Below, in pieces: positions 1 through 8,671 of a stretch of 64,000 bases of DNA. Below the pieces are notes generated by a model. The model had not been told where the DNA came from. It ran no database searches and was given only the letters and a program-made list of their open reading frames with translations. The stretch is from assembly GCA_047600765.1 (NCBI GenBank), contig JASGKF010000002.1:124001-188000 (forward strand), read 5' to 3'. Every line of letters begins with the position of its first letter. Position 1 is the first letter of the stretch. The stretch is from Viridibacterium sp047600765. GTDB lineage: Bacteria; Pseudomonadota; Gammaproteobacteria; Burkholderiales; Rhodocyclaceae. A program made the translations under genes and the position numbers.

Positions 1-75
1 AAGCCAGCGCATTTATCTGATCTGACTGCACCGCCACGCTAAGAAGTGCCGATCTTTGCCGTTGAGTGATGAAAA

Positions 76-97
76 AATGCCCGGCATGCCGGGCATT
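76..97 (-). terminator. Rho-independent terminator of the SGNH hydrolase gene
   Basis: A perfect 22-bp palindrome (11-bp arms built on AATGCCCGGCA) lies 20 bases downstream of the hydrolase stop codon. The run of A on its left becomes a T-tract on the minus strand, directly after the stem, which is the classic intrinsic terminator arrangement for the minus-strand gene. Confidence 0.8.
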
Positions 98-116
98 CTT
101 GCTGTGTTGCCGTAGT

Positions 117-1094
117 TCAAAAGAGCCGGCGGTGAGCCACCAACCCCAGCAAGCCCAGCCCACCCAGCAGCATCAAGGTGGTTGAGGGCTCCGGCACCGC
201 CTGTGCGAACTCGGCGCCGATCAGGGAGTGCGCATAAGTCGTCGGATGGATGTCATCGAAGTACAGGTAGCCGGCGCATCCGCCCGCAATGACAGCCGCG
301 CCCGCTTCGATGCAGGGCGTCGTCACATTGCTGAGGCCGACGGCCGATGGGTCCGCGATGATGCCGGCCATGTACTGCGCGGTATCGAAGCGGTGGATGG
401 TCAGGCCGAGGCCGCTTTCGAGTCCGTCCAGTGTCGCGTCCAGGCCGGCGTTGTAGGCGGCGCTGAGTGCCGACGCAAAGGAAGCAAAGCCGGGCCCGTT
501 GGCTGTGGCACGCGGCGTCAGGCCGAGGTCGGGCAGGTAGGGAATCAGGAAGTCATGCGCGCCCTGGGATGCCAGCACCGAGATGCCAAGGGAGATGTTG
601 CCTATGGTTTGCGCGACAACCGTGTTGAAGTCGACGGCAACACCCGCGGCAGCCAGACCGAAGTTGTAGGAAAAGTCGTTCGGTCCGCCCCAGATCACAA
701 ACAGGCTGCTGGCCGTCGTCGCCGACGGGCTCCAGTTGGCAATCTGTGACGCGATGCCGGTGTTGCCCAGCGCGGGCGCCAGCGCAGGGGTCGTCAGTGC
801 GAGGTAGTTCTGGCTGTCGGTCATGGCGCCGCCGACGGCGTAGTTCTGTGTGCTGACGCCGAGTGAGCTGGCGAGGTACTGCACCGCAGTCGGACCGTTG
901 GAGAAGGTGCCGGCATAGGGCACAGGCGGGAACAGGCCGCCAGTCAGGGCCTGGGCGTTGCCGGGGTCCGACAGGCTGTCACCGAAGACGACCAGGCCGG
1001 AATAGTTGCTGGATGCGGTTGCGGCGTGGGCGCAGAGAACAAGGGCTGTGACGCAGAGGCTGCGTGACAGGGTATTGAGCAGGGTGTTGGGCAT
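117..1094 (-). CDS. PEP-CTERM SGNH/GDSL-family lipase/esterase
   Basis: Predicted secreted SGNH hydrolase of 325 aa. An N-terminal signal peptide (about residues 1-27) precedes the GDSL block, FGDSLSD at about 37-43, with the nucleophile at Ser40. A GGPND block near residue 135 supplies the oxyanion Asn, and DDIHPT near residue 280 supplies the Asp/His pair. The last 26 residues form a PEP-CTERM signal: VPEPST, a hydrophobic helix, then HRR. The family hydrolyses ester bonds of lipids or acylated glycans, and PEP-CTERM proteins are processed by exosortase and exported to the envelope or biofilm matrix. No exosortase gene is in the window. The gene is monocistronic with its own terminator. The substrate is unknown. 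Confidence 0.9.
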   Translation of the reverse strand: MPNTLLNTLSRSLCVTALVLCAHAATASSNYSGLVVFGDSLSDPGNAQALTGGLFPPVPYAGTFSNGPTAVQYLASSLGVSTQNYAVGGAMTDSQNYLALTTPALAPALGNTGIASQIANWSPSATTASSLFVIWGGPNDFSYNFGLAAAGVAVDFNTVVAQTIGNISLGISVLASQGAHDFLIPYLPDLGLTPRATANGPGFASFASALSAAYNAGLDATLDGLESGLGLTIHRFDTAQYMAGIIADPSAVGLSNVTTPCIEAGAAVIAGGCAGYLYFDDIHPTTYAHSLIGAEFAQAVPEPSTTLMLLGGLGLLGLVAHRRLF

Positions 1095-1171
1095 CGCGTT
1101 CTCCTGAATCCGTTTGGCATGGTGTTGGGCGCCATTCTACCCGCAGGATTCTGTCTGTCGCACCAAGGGGG

Positions 1172-2357
1172 TCAGGCAGCCAGCCCTGCCGCCATTCCGC
1201 TCGCCCAGGCCCACTGGAAGTTGTAGCCACCTAGCCAGCCCGTCACGTCCATGACCTCGCCGATGAAGTGCAGGCCGGGGTGGGCCTTGGCCATCATGGT
1301 TTTCTGGTCCAGCACACGGGTATCGATGCCGCCGCGTGTGACTTCGGCCTTGCGGTAGCCTTCAGAACCGTTAGGGGTCAGCTGCCAGTTGTGCAGTTCG
1401 TCAGCCAGTTTGCGCAGCGTCTTGTCAGCGCAGTCGGCAAGAGGCTTGCCAGCGAGGCCGTGGCGCTCGGTCCAGGCTTCGGCGAGGCGGCGTGGTAGGT
1501 ATTGCGCGAGCACATTGACGACATGCTGCTTGTTGCCAGGCTTGGCCTCGATCAGCGTTTCGTCGAGGCGGCAGCCAGGAGCAAGATCAATCTCGATGGA
1601 CTGCCCGGGTTGCCAGTAGCTGGATATCTGCAGGATGGCGGGGCCCGACAGGCCGCGATGTGTGAACAACAGGTCTTCGCGGAACTCGCCGTCATGGCAG
1701 CGCACGTTCGACTTCCAGCGAGGCGCCTGCGAGGGGTACGAAGGGCGCCCATTCGGCGGCGTCGAAGGTCAGGGGTACGAGGGCCGGACGTGGAGCGATG
1801 ACGGGGATGCCGAGCTGGCGTGCGATGCGGTGACCGAAGTCGGTGGCGCCGATCTTCGGGATCGACAGGCCACCGGTCGCAATCACGACCGAAGCCACGT
1901 CGAGTGCGCCGCCGTCCGTGTCGAGCAGCCAGCGGCCGGCTTCGGGACGCAGGTTCGTCACCTTGCAGGGCTGACGCCAGACGACTTGCCCCTCGTCGCA
2001 CTCGGCGACCAGCATGTCGATGATCTGTTGTGCCGACTCGTCGCAGAACAGCTGGCCTTTGTGCTTCTCGTGCCAGCGTATGCCGTACGCGCCGATGAGC
2101 TTGAGGAAGTCTTGCGGCGTGTAACGCGACAGGGCTGAGCGGCAGAAGTGCGGATTGTCGGACAGGAAATTGGCGGGCCCGGCACCGAGATTGGTGAAGT
2201 TGCAGCGGCCACCGCCGGAGATGCGGATCTTTTCGCCGATGATGGCGGCGTGGTCGATCAGCACGACGCGGCGCCCGCGCTGGCCGGCCGCAGCGGCGCA
2301 CATCATGCCTGCAGCACCTGCGCCAATCACCGCTACATCGAATTCTGTAGAACTCAT
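1172..2357 (-). pseudogene. BaiN/HI0933-family NAD(P)/FAD-dependent oxidoreductase, frameshifted
   Basis: Flavoprotein of the HI0933/BaiN (YhiN) family, about 394 codons when repaired, the usual family length. The N-terminal part reads MSSTEFDVAV followed by a GxGxxG dinucleotide-binding loop and a GGGRCNFTN motif. The C-terminal part carries the family block LLFTHRGLSGPAILQISSYW and ends with YNFQWAWASG. The two halves lie in different frames and join at 1706-1712, where the coding strand reads GTCGAAC. Removing one A restores LEVDVRCHDG in one continuous frame. The gene may be intact in the organism (see the GTMKAC finding). The start ATG at 2357 sits inside the inverted repeat of the upstream element. 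The physiological substrate of this family is uncertain. Confidence 0.85.
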
Positions 2358-2619
2358 TTCATGGATTCTCGCGAGATGCGTTGGGTCTGGATGCGGATGA
2401 TCCGCGACCCGTGTGAGGAAGCAAAGGGTGGTCCCCTTTGCGACGAGCACGGGGAAGCGGGCGCCGCATCCAGACCCAACCCTGCGGGACGGTACTGTTC
2501 CGGGCGCATTGCGGCGTTGCTCGTCGCTCGCGTGGAAAAACCACGCAGCGCTCCTCGCGTCTTGCACTGCATCCCGGAACAGTGCCGTCGCACTCGTGAG
2601 AATCCATGAAATGAGTTCT
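2349..2619. repeat. 271-bp nested inverted-repeat element (MITE-like or structured intergenic repeat)
   Basis: Perfect 22-bp terminal inverted repeats lie at 2349-2370 and 2598-2619. Two further inverted pairs are nested inside: 2380-2396 with 2464-2480 (17 bp perfect), and 2488-2504 with 2573-2589 (17 bp, one mismatch that would be a G-U pair in RNA). Each inner arm encloses its own hairpin: 2421-2428/2434-2441 (GCAAAGGG arms) and 2530-2535/2541-2546 (GCGTGG arms around AAAAA). The whole can fold into a cruciform or a two-armed RNA. The left terminal repeat includes the ATG of the flavoprotein gene. There is no transposase and no convincing coding sequence. It occupies most of the 380-bp gap before rng, which otherwise holds only the rng leader. 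Confidence 0.8.
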
Positions 2620-2737
2620 CCCCACCACCTCCCGTCGGAAGTGCGCATGATACCCGCCGCATTGCGCCTCATTGAGCCCCGGGCATCCCGGTAGAATCAG
2701 GGCAACGACCCCATTCAACCCTTCCGGAAACCCCATC

Positions 2738-4192
2738 ATGAGCGAGGAATACCTCATCAACTTCACCCCGCAGGAAACGCGGGTGGCGCAGATGTTCAAC
2801 GGCCAGGTGCAGGAGTTGCACATCGAGCGCGAACATTCGCGCGGCATCGTCGGCAACATCTACCTGGGCAAGGTCGTACGCGTGCTGCCCGGCATGCAGT
2901 CGGCCTTCATCGAGGTGGGTCTGGAGCGCACGGCCTTCCTGCACGTCGCTGACATCTGGCTGGATCGCCAGCATGGTGAGACGCAGAAGCCCATCGAACG
3001 CATCCTGCACGAAGGCCAGGGCATCATGGTGCAGGTCCTCAAGGATCCCATCGGCACCAAGGGCGCGCGGCTGTCCACGCAGCTGTCGCTGGCTGGCCGT
3101 CTGCTGGTCTACCTGCCGCAAGATCACCACATCGGTATTTCGCAACGCATCGAGAACGAGGCCGAGCGCGATGCTTTGCGCGCACGTCTGCAGCGCCTGA
3201 TGCCCGAGGATGAGAAGGGCGGATTCATCGTGCGTACGCAGGCCGAGCAGGCCAGCGACGAAGAGTTCACTGCCGACATCGCCTACCTGCGCAAGCTGTG
3301 GGCCGAGATCCAGCAACGCCGCGCCGCCGCGACGCCGCCGTCGGCGCTTTACCACGACCTGACGCTGGCGCAGCGCGTGCTGCGCGACCTCGTCAGCAAG
3401 GATACGGCGCGCGTGGTCATCGACTCGCGCGAGAATTTCCAGAAAATGAGTGCGTTCTCGACCGAGTACATGCCGCGCGTGGCGCATCTGCTCGATCACT
3501 ACCAGGGCGCGCGTCCGCTGTTCGACCTGCATGGCGTCGAAGACGAGATCCAGAAGGCCCTCGCGCGGCGCGTTGACCTCAAGAGTGGCGGCTACCTCAT
3601 CATCGACCAGACCGAAGCGCTGACCACCATCGATGTGAACACCGGCGGTTTCGTCGGAGCGCGCACCTTCGACGACACCATCTTCAAGACCAATCTTGAA
3701 GCCGCGCAGGCTATCGCGCGCCAACTGCGCCTGCGAAACCTTGGCGGCATCATCCTGCTCGATTTCATCGACATGGAAAGCGACGAACACCGCGTGGCCG
3801 TGCTGGCCGAGCTCAACAAGGCGTTGGCGCGCGACCACACCAAGGTGTCGGTCGGTGGCTTCACCTCGCTGGGTCTCGTCGAGATGACGCGCAAGCGCAC
3901 GCGCGAATCGCTGGCCCACGTGCTGTGCGAACCGTGCCCGACCTGCGGTGGCCGTGGCGAAGTGAAGACCGTGCGTACCGTGGCCTATGAAGTGCTGCGC
4001 GAGCTGGTGCGTGAAGCGCGCCAGTTCAATGCCAAGGAATTCCGCATTCTTGCGTCGCCTTCGGTGGTCGACCTCTTCCTCGACGAAGAGTCGCAGGCTA
4101 TCGCCATGTTGCAGGACTTCATTGGCCGCGCCATATCCCTGCATGCCGAGTCCAGCTACACGCAGGAACAGTACGACATCGTCCTGCTCTGA
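2738..4192 (+). CDS. rng: Ribonuclease G
   Basis: Endoribonuclease of the RNase E/G family that matures the 5' end of 16S rRNA and takes part in mRNA decay. The 484-residue product starting MSEEYLINF matches E. coli RNase G in length, so the upstream in-frame start at 2672 was rejected. An S1 domain fills about residues 35-125. Catalytic metal-binding aspartates are Asp299 (in TTIDVNTGGF) and Asp342 (in ILLDFIDM). The zinc-link cysteines are in CPTC at about 400-403. There is no long C-terminal degradosome scaffold, which separates it from RNase E. It heads a run of six genes with overlapping or nearly touching ends. Confidence 0.95.
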   Translation: MSEEYLINFTPQETRVAQMFNGQVQELHIEREHSRGIVGNIYLGKVVRVLPGMQSAFIEVGLERTAFLHVADIWLDRQHGETQKPIERILHEGQGIMVQVLKDPIGTKGARLSTQLSLAGRLLVYLPQDHHIGISQRIENEAERDALRARLQRLMPEDEKGGFIVRTQAEQASDEEFTADIAYLRKLWAEIQQRRAAATPPSALYHDLTLAQRVLRDLVSKDTARVVIDSRENFQKMSAFSTEYMPRVAHLLDHYQGARPLFDLHGVEDEIQKALARRVDLKSGGYLIIDQTEALTTIDVNTGGFVGARTFDDTIFKTNLEAAQAIARQLRLRNLGGIILLDFIDMESDEHRVAVLAELNKALARDHTKVSVGGFTSLGLVEMTRKRTRESLAHVLCEPCPTCGGRGEVKTVRTVAYEVLRELVREARQFNAKEFRILASPSVVDLFLDEESQAIAMLQDFIGRAISLHAESSYTQEQYDIVLL

Positions 4193-4815
4193 TGGCCGCC
4201 CTGACGCCTCTCGCCCTGATCGGTCAGCGAGTTGCGCTGCGACCCATCGCGCCTGATCATGCAGAGGGCCTGGCGCAGGCAGCGGCGGACGGCTTGCAGG
4301 ATGCTGCGCATCTGACCAACATTCCCCTTGCGGCAGGCATGCCGCAGTACATCGAACAGGCGAACGCCGGCCTGCTTGCTGGCCACATGCGGCCATTCGC
4401 CACCACGCTGCGCGACAGCGGCGAAGTCGTCGGCAGCACGCGCTTCTGGCGCATCGAACATGGCAACCGCAAGTGCGAGATTGGCCACACCTGGCTGGCT
4501 TCGCGCTGGCATGGCAGCTTCGTCAACGCCGAAGCCAAGTACCTCATGCTGCGCTACGCTTTCGAACAGATGCAGTGCATACGCGTGCACTTCCAGACCG
4601 ATGTGCTCAACCTGCGTTCGGCCGCCGCCTTGCGCAAGATCGGCGCAACCGAAGAGGGCGTCGCGCGGCACGAACGCATCATGGCCGACGGCCGCATCCG
4701 CGACTCGCTGCAGTTTTCCATCATCCACACCGAGTGGCCGGCATTGCGTGAAAGGCAGGAGGCTGCGTTACGCGCTCTGGGCATCGAGCCTGCGTTTGTG
4801 ATGGAGGGACTGTGA
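4192..4815 (+). CDS. GNAT N-acetyltransferase, RimJ/RimL type
   Basis: Acetyl-CoA-dependent N-acetyltransferase of the RimJ/RimL subgroup, 207 aa. The N-terminus (LIGQRVALRPIAPDHAEGL) is the usual strand-helix opening. The core EIGHTWLASRWHGSFVNAEAK is followed by a helix and strand that give LNLRSAAALRKIGA, the acetyl-CoA-binding region. Members acetylate ribosomal protein N-termini, amino acids or drugs, and the sequence does not say which. Its ATG shares a base with the rng stop codon (TGATG), indicating translational coupling. Confidence 0.85.
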   Translation: MAALTPLALIGQRVALRPIAPDHAEGLAQAAADGLQDAAHLTNIPLAAGMPQYIEQANAGLLAGHMRPFATTLRDSGEVVGSTRFWRIEHGNRKCEIGHTWLASRWHGSFVNAEAKYLMLRYAFEQMQCIRVHFQTDVLNLRSAAALRKIGATEEGVARHERIMADGRIRDSLQFSIIHTEWPALRERQEAALRALGIEPAFVMEGL

Positions 4816-5480
4816 TGGCACTGCAACTGAGGCGCCCTGAAGCGATCATCTTCGACATGGACGGCCTGCTGCTCGATTCCGAGCGTGTGTCGCTGGACCT
4901 CTTCGCACAGGCTGCGCGCGAGCTGGATCTGCGCTGGGACGCGGCCGTGGGCTTGCAGATGGTGGGCCTCAACTCGCGCGATTCGAACGGCATCCTGCTC
5001 AAGGCTTTCGGTGATGATTACCCAGTCGAATCGCTGCGCGAGCGCTTCGGCGAGATCTACGAAGCGACGATCACGGCTGGCGGCATTCCCTGCAAGCCCT
5101 GGGTGCGCGAGCTGCTGAATCGCTGCGAGGCCTTGCGCATTCCCTGCGCCGTGGCGACCTCGACGCGCCGCACGCGTGCCGAGGCCAAACTGATCCGCGC
5201 GCAGCTGATGCCACACTTCAAGGCCCTGGCCTGTGGCGATGAAGTCACGCGCGGCAAGCCGCACCCCGAGATCTATGAACTCGCGGCGAGCAAGATTGGC
5301 GTGCAGCCTTCGCGCTGTCTGGCGCTTGAGGATTCGAATGCAGGCGTACGTGCCGCCGTGTCGGCGAGCATGCAGACCGTGATGATTCCCGACCTGCTGA
5401 AACCCGACCTCGATATCCGCCGTCTCGGTGTGCCGGTTGTGGATTCGCTCAAGCACGTACTCGTCGCGCTGGATGGTTGA
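4815..5480 (+). CDS. HAD-superfamily hydrolase, subfamily IA (beta-phosphoglucomutase-like)
   Basis: Phosphatase or phosphomutase of the haloacid dehalogenase superfamily, 221 aa. Motif I is IIFDMDGLLLDSE with nucleophile Asp14 and acid/base Asp16. Motif II is the VATSTRR segment, motif III the Lys of GKPHPEIY, and motif IV ALEDSNAG. The cap sequence between motifs I and II is helical (type C1), as in beta-phosphoglucomutase and sugar-phosphate phosphatases. The start is the ATG overlapping the upstream stop (TGATG) rather than the GTG one codon earlier. The substrate cannot be deduced. Confidence 0.88.
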   Translation: MALQLRRPEAIIFDMDGLLLDSERVSLDLFAQAARELDLRWDAAVGLQMVGLNSRDSNGILLKAFGDDYPVESLRERFGEIYEATITAGGIPCKPWVRELLNRCEALRIPCAVATSTRRTRAEAKLIRAQLMPHFKALACGDEVTRGKPHPEIYELAASKIGVQPSRCLALEDSNAGVRAAVSASMQTVMIPDLLKPDLDIRRLGVPVVDSLKHVLVALDG

Positions 5481-5483
5481 AGC

Positions 5484-6134
5484 ATGACGCGCAAGCACTT
5501 CTGGGCGGACCCCTACTGCACGCAGCTCGACACGCAGGTGGCGAGCGTGCAGGGCGAAGTGCTGACGCTCGTCGATACGATCTTCTACGCCTTCTCGGGC
5601 GGGCAGGAGAGCGACCACGGCACGATTGCCGGGCGCCCCGTGCTGGAAGCGCGTAAGGACGGCCACGAGATCTTTTACGCGCTAGCGGCTGGCCACGGCC
5701 TGCAGACTGGTGATGCGGTGCGTGTCGAGATCGACTGGACGCGCCGTTACCGCCTCATGCGCCTGCACTTCGCTGCCGAGCTGGTGCTGGAACTGACCTG
5801 TCGTGCGCTGACGAGTGTCGACAAAATCGGCGCGCACATCTCGCAAGACAAGGCGCGCATCGACTTCGACTGGCCCGAGAACATCTCGCCATTGTTCCCG
5901 CGCCTGCTCGCCGAAGCGCAGACCATCATCGACGCTGACACGTCCATCGTCAGCGCTTTCGTAGATGAAGCGGACGAGCGCCGCTACTGGGAAGTGCCGG
6001 GCTTCGCGCGGGTGCCTTGCGGCGGCACGCATCTTCGCCGTACAGGCGAGGTTGGCAAGCTGGCGCTCAAGCGCAAGAACGTCGGGCGCGGCAAGGAACG
6101 CATCGAGATCCACCTCGACCAAGGAGTCGCATGA
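5484..6134 (+). CDS. AlaX-like alanyl-tRNA editing protein with an altered zinc site
   Basis: Free-standing homologue of the AlaRS editing domain, which hydrolyses mischarged Ser- or Gly-tRNA(Ala), 216 aa. The N-terminal beta-barrel resembles the AlaRS linker (FYAFSGGQESDHGTI). The second zinc motif CxxxH is present as CGGTH (Cys179, His183). The first, normally HxxxH, reads HFAAE (His95, Glu99), so one ligand is replaced by Glu. This could mean altered metal binding or a divergent substrate. It begins four bases after the HAD stop and its own stop overlaps the GST start. Confidence 0.8.
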   Translation: MTRKHFWADPYCTQLDTQVASVQGEVLTLVDTIFYAFSGGQESDHGTIAGRPVLEARKDGHEIFYALAAGHGLQTGDAVRVEIDWTRRYRLMRLHFAAELVLELTCRALTSVDKIGAHISQDKARIDFDWPENISPLFPRLLAEAQTIIDADTSIVSAFVDEADERRYWEVPGFARVPCGGTHLRRTGEVGKLALKRKNVGRGKERIEIHLDQGVA

Positions 6135-6751
6135 TGCAAATCATCGGCATGCTGGATTCGCCCTATGTGCGTCGCGTGGCGATTGCCGCGACATTCATGG
6201 GCCTGCCTTTCGAACATCGTTCGATCTCCATCCTGCGACAGATCGACCAGTTCCGCCCGATCAGCCCTTTGCTCAAGGTACCGGTGCTGGTCTGCGATGA
6301 CGGCGAGGTGCTCAACGACAGCGGCCTGATCCTCGACTATCTCGCCACGTTGGCGCCTGCCAACACGCTGTTGCCGCAGGACGCAGCGCAGCGGCGTCGT
6401 GTCTGGCAGCTCATGGGCATTGCGCTGATTGCCTGCGAGAAGACTGTGCAGCACCTGTATGAGACGCAGCTGCGTCCCGCCGACAAGCAGTACGAAGGCT
6501 GGCTGGCGCGCGTGCGTGGTCAGCTTTGCGAGGCTTGGGAGCTGCTCGAACCGGCGGCCGCACAGGCGTCACCGTGGTTGCTGGGCGACACGCTAACGCT
6601 GGCTGACATCACGCTTGCCGTCGCCTGGCGATTCAACCAGTATGCGCAGCCCGGCCTCAGCGATGCCGCGCGCTATCCGGCGCTCGCCGCCTTCTCGGCG
6701 CGTGCCGAGGCCTTGCCCGAATTCCTTGCCCATCCGGTGGATAAACAATGA
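6134..6751 (+). CDS. Glutathione S-transferase family protein
   Basis: GST-fold protein of about 205 aa. The N-terminal thioredoxin-like half (MQIIGMLDSPYVRRVAIAA) has Ser in the active-site position. The cis-Pro segment LLKVPVLVCDDG and the glutathione gamma-glutamyl motif LNDSGLILDYL follow. The helical C-terminal half contains LGDTLTLADITLAVAW, the conserved N-capping motif. An AAGGAG ribosome-binding site at 6121-6126 is seven bases from the ATG at 6134 and four from the alternative ATG at 6131, so 6134 was chosen. The stop overlaps ruvA by four bases. The substrate is unknown. Confidence 0.88.
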   Translation: MQIIGMLDSPYVRRVAIAATFMGLPFEHRSISILRQIDQFRPISPLLKVPVLVCDDGEVLNDSGLILDYLATLAPANTLLPQDAAQRRRVWQLMGIALIACEKTVQHLYETQLRPADKQYEGWLARVRGQLCEAWELLEPAAAQASPWLLGDTLTLADITLAVAWRFNQYAQPGLSDAARYPALAAFSARAEALPEFLAHPVDKQ

Positions 6752-7332
6752 TTGGTCGTCTGACTGGCACCCTGCTCGAAAAGAACCCGCCCCAGATCCT
6801 GCTCGACGTGGGTGGCGTGGGTTACGAGGTCGAGGTGCCCATGAGCACCTTCTACAACCTGCCCGGCACGGGCGAGCGCGTGAGCCTGACGACGCACCTG
6901 GTGGTGCGTGAAGACGCCCACATCCTCTACGGCTTCGGTACTGAAGACGAGCGCATGGCCTTCCGTCAGTTGCTGAAGATCTCCGGCATCGGGGCGCGCA
7001 CGGCGCTGGCTGTGCTGTCTGGCCTGTCGGTGGCCGAACTCGCGCAGGCCGTGGCGCTGCAGGAGAGTGGCCGCTTGACCAAGATTCCGGGTATCGGCAA
7101 GAAGACGGCAGAGCGCCTGTTGCTGGAATTGCGCGACAAGCTAGCCAAGACCTTGCCGGGCGTGGCGAGTGGCGCGATTGCTGTGGGCAATGCGCAGAGC
7201 GACATCGTGCATGCACTGCTGGCGCTCGGCTACAACGAGAAGGAAGCGGCGGCAGCGCTCAAGAACTTGCCCGGCGATATCGGCGTGTCGGACGGCATCC
7301 GTGCCGCGCTGAAACTGCTCTCGAAAGCCTAG
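6748..7332 (+). CDS. ruvA: Holliday junction branch migration protein RuvA
   Basis: RuvA binds Holliday junctions as a tetramer and loads the RuvB helicase. The 194-aa product has the OB-fold N-terminus MIGRLTGTLLEKN, tandem helix-hairpin-helix motifs (LKISGIGARTALAVLSG and LTKIPGIGKKTAERLLLEL), and a C-terminal RuvB-contacting domain with the EAAAALKNL helix. It overlaps the GST gene by ATGA and converges on the hemolysin III gene with a four-base overlap. ruvB and ruvC are not adjacent, which is unusual. Confidence 0.96.
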   Translation: MIGRLTGTLLEKNPPQILLDVGGVGYEVEVPMSTFYNLPGTGERVSLTTHLVVREDAHILYGFGTEDERMAFRQLLKISGIGARTALAVLSGLSVAELAQAVALQESGRLTKIPGIGKKTAERLLLELRDKLAKTLPGVASGAIAVGNAQSDIVHALLALGYNEKEAAAALKNLPGDIGVSDGIRAALKLLSKA

Positions 7333-7997
7333 CCGGAGTAACCCAGCACCGCGAAGAAGTGACAGGTCGTGCCTGTCATGACGCACAGGTGCCAGATGAA
7401 GTGGAAGAAGCGGCGTTTGGCGCTCAGCGCGTAAAAGGCCACGCCCCCGGTGTAGGCGAGGCCGCCGGCGAGCAGCCACAGCAGGCCCGGCAAGGGTACG
7501 CGGGCGATCATGGGCGCTGCAGCGACGACGATGAGCCAGCCCATCATCAAGTAGAGGCCGATCGACACGTAGCGGTTGGCGAGGCCGTTGAACAGCTTCA
7601 TGACCAGACCGATGGCGGCCATGCCCCAGATCAGGCCGAACAGGGTCCAGCCCCAGGCGCCGCTGAGCACGCCGAGGGTGAAGGGCGTGTAAGTGCCGGC
7701 GATCAGCAGGTAGATGGCGGCGTGGTCGAGCTTGTGGAAGAAGTGCTTGGACGGGCCTGGCGGCAGGGCGTGGTAAAGCGTCGAGAACAGGTAGAGCAGC
7801 AACATGGAGGCGGCGAAGATGCTGACGCCGACCAGGCTGGCGGTGTCGCCTGAGCGCAGGGTCATGACGATCAGTACGGGGGCGGCGGCGATGCTGAGCA
7901 CCAGACCGAGGCCGTGGCTGATGCTGTTGGCAATTTCTTCGGCGAGGGATTGTGGGCGTCGTGCGGGACGGATGGCGGGGCTGGTTTGCGGGAGCAT
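7329..7997 (-). CDS. Hemolysin III/TrhA (YqfA) family membrane protein
   Basis: Seven-helix inner-membrane protein of 222 aa in the hemolysin III/TrhA family (PAQR/CREST superfamily). Family features seen are ISHGLGLVLS in the first helix, FSTLYHALP and HKLDHAAIYLLIAGTYTPFTL in the middle, and FHFIWHLCVMTGTTCHFFAV near the end. The His/Asp/Ser residues in these segments form the presumed metal site. E. coli YqfA/TrhA has been linked to membrane-energy homeostasis. The last codons overlap those of ruvA tail to tail. Upstream, a 167-bp divergent region separates it from the DUF4442 gene. Confidence 0.92.
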   Translation of the reverse strand: MLPQTSPAIRPARRPQSLAEEIANSISHGLGLVLSIAAAPVLIVMTLRSGDTASLVGVSIFAASMLLLYLFSTLYHALPPGPSKHFFHKLDHAAIYLLIAGTYTPFTLGVLSGAWGWTLFGLIWGMAAIGLVMKLFNGLANRYVSIGLYLMMGWLIVVAAAPMIARVPLPGLLWLLAGGLAYTGGVAFYALSAKRRFFHFIWHLCVMTGTTCHFFAVLGYSG

Positions 7998-8164
7998 GTT
8001 GCGTGGCGATGCGGTGAGACCGGGAGCCCTGATGCTGGCATCGTCAGGCGGCCGTCCGCCTGCGCCAGATCAAGCGTGCGGGGCGCCGGCCGGTGTTTCC
8101 GTGGCAGGTGTCACGGCGCAGATCGGTTAGAGTGGGGTTTCCGTCAGCACCCTGCATCCGTTTC

Positions 8165-8671
8165 ATGAGCAGTCCCAAACTTCGCCAGGGCTTCCTGCGC
8201 AATGTCGAGTTCTCGGCGCGCGCGACGCGCATCCTCATGAATGCCTGGCCGCCCTTTGTGGGCGCTGGCATCCGCGTGGAGCACATCGGCACCGATTTCC
8301 GCGATGCGCGCGTGCGCATGCATCAGCGCCTGCTCAATACCAACATCTTCGGCACGCATTTCGGCGGTTCGCTGTTCGCCATGACCGACCCGTTCTTTGC
8401 GCTGCTGATCCTGCGCAACCTGGGGAGGGATTACGTGGTGTGGGATAGTGCAGCGCACATCGACTTCAAGTTGCCGGCGCGTGGCACTGTGCATGCCACT
8501 TTCTGCATCGACGATGCCATACTGAATGACATTCGCAGCCGCACTGACGGCGGCGACAAATACGAACCGGTCTTCCAGACCGATATCCTCGATACGCGCG
8601 GGGATGTGGTGGCAACTGTCAGCAAGACCATCTACATCCGCCGCAAGCCGAGGCCGGACACTGCCCCATGA
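8165..8671 (+). CDS. DUF4442 hotdog-fold protein (YiiD C-terminal-like thioesterase relative)
   Basis: Predicted hotdog-fold protein of 168 aa, DUF4442 family. It has ATRILMNAWPPFVGAGIRV at the start, a central THFGGSLFAMTDPFFALL helix (the hotdog helix that wraps in the beta-sheet), and DSAAHIDFKLPARG before the C-terminal strands. Members are annotated as acyl-CoA thioesterase-like, but no activity is known. The start was set at MSSPKLRQ because the longer frame adds basic residues unlike the family. It overlaps the downstream YecA-like gene by four bases. Confidence 0.8.
   Translation: MSSPKLRQGFLRNVEFSARATRILMNAWPPFVGAGIRVEHIGTDFRDARVRMHQRLLNTNIFGTHFGGSLFAMTDPFFALLILRNLGRDYVVWDSAAHIDFKLPARGTVHATFCIDDAILNDIRSRTDGGDKYEPVFQTDILDTRGDVVATVSKTIYIRRKPRPDTAP

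Noticed and set aside
2669..4396. 575-codon open frame antisense to rng
   Set aside because: Same reason: shadow of the rng codon pattern, with no recognisable domain or ribosome-binding site.
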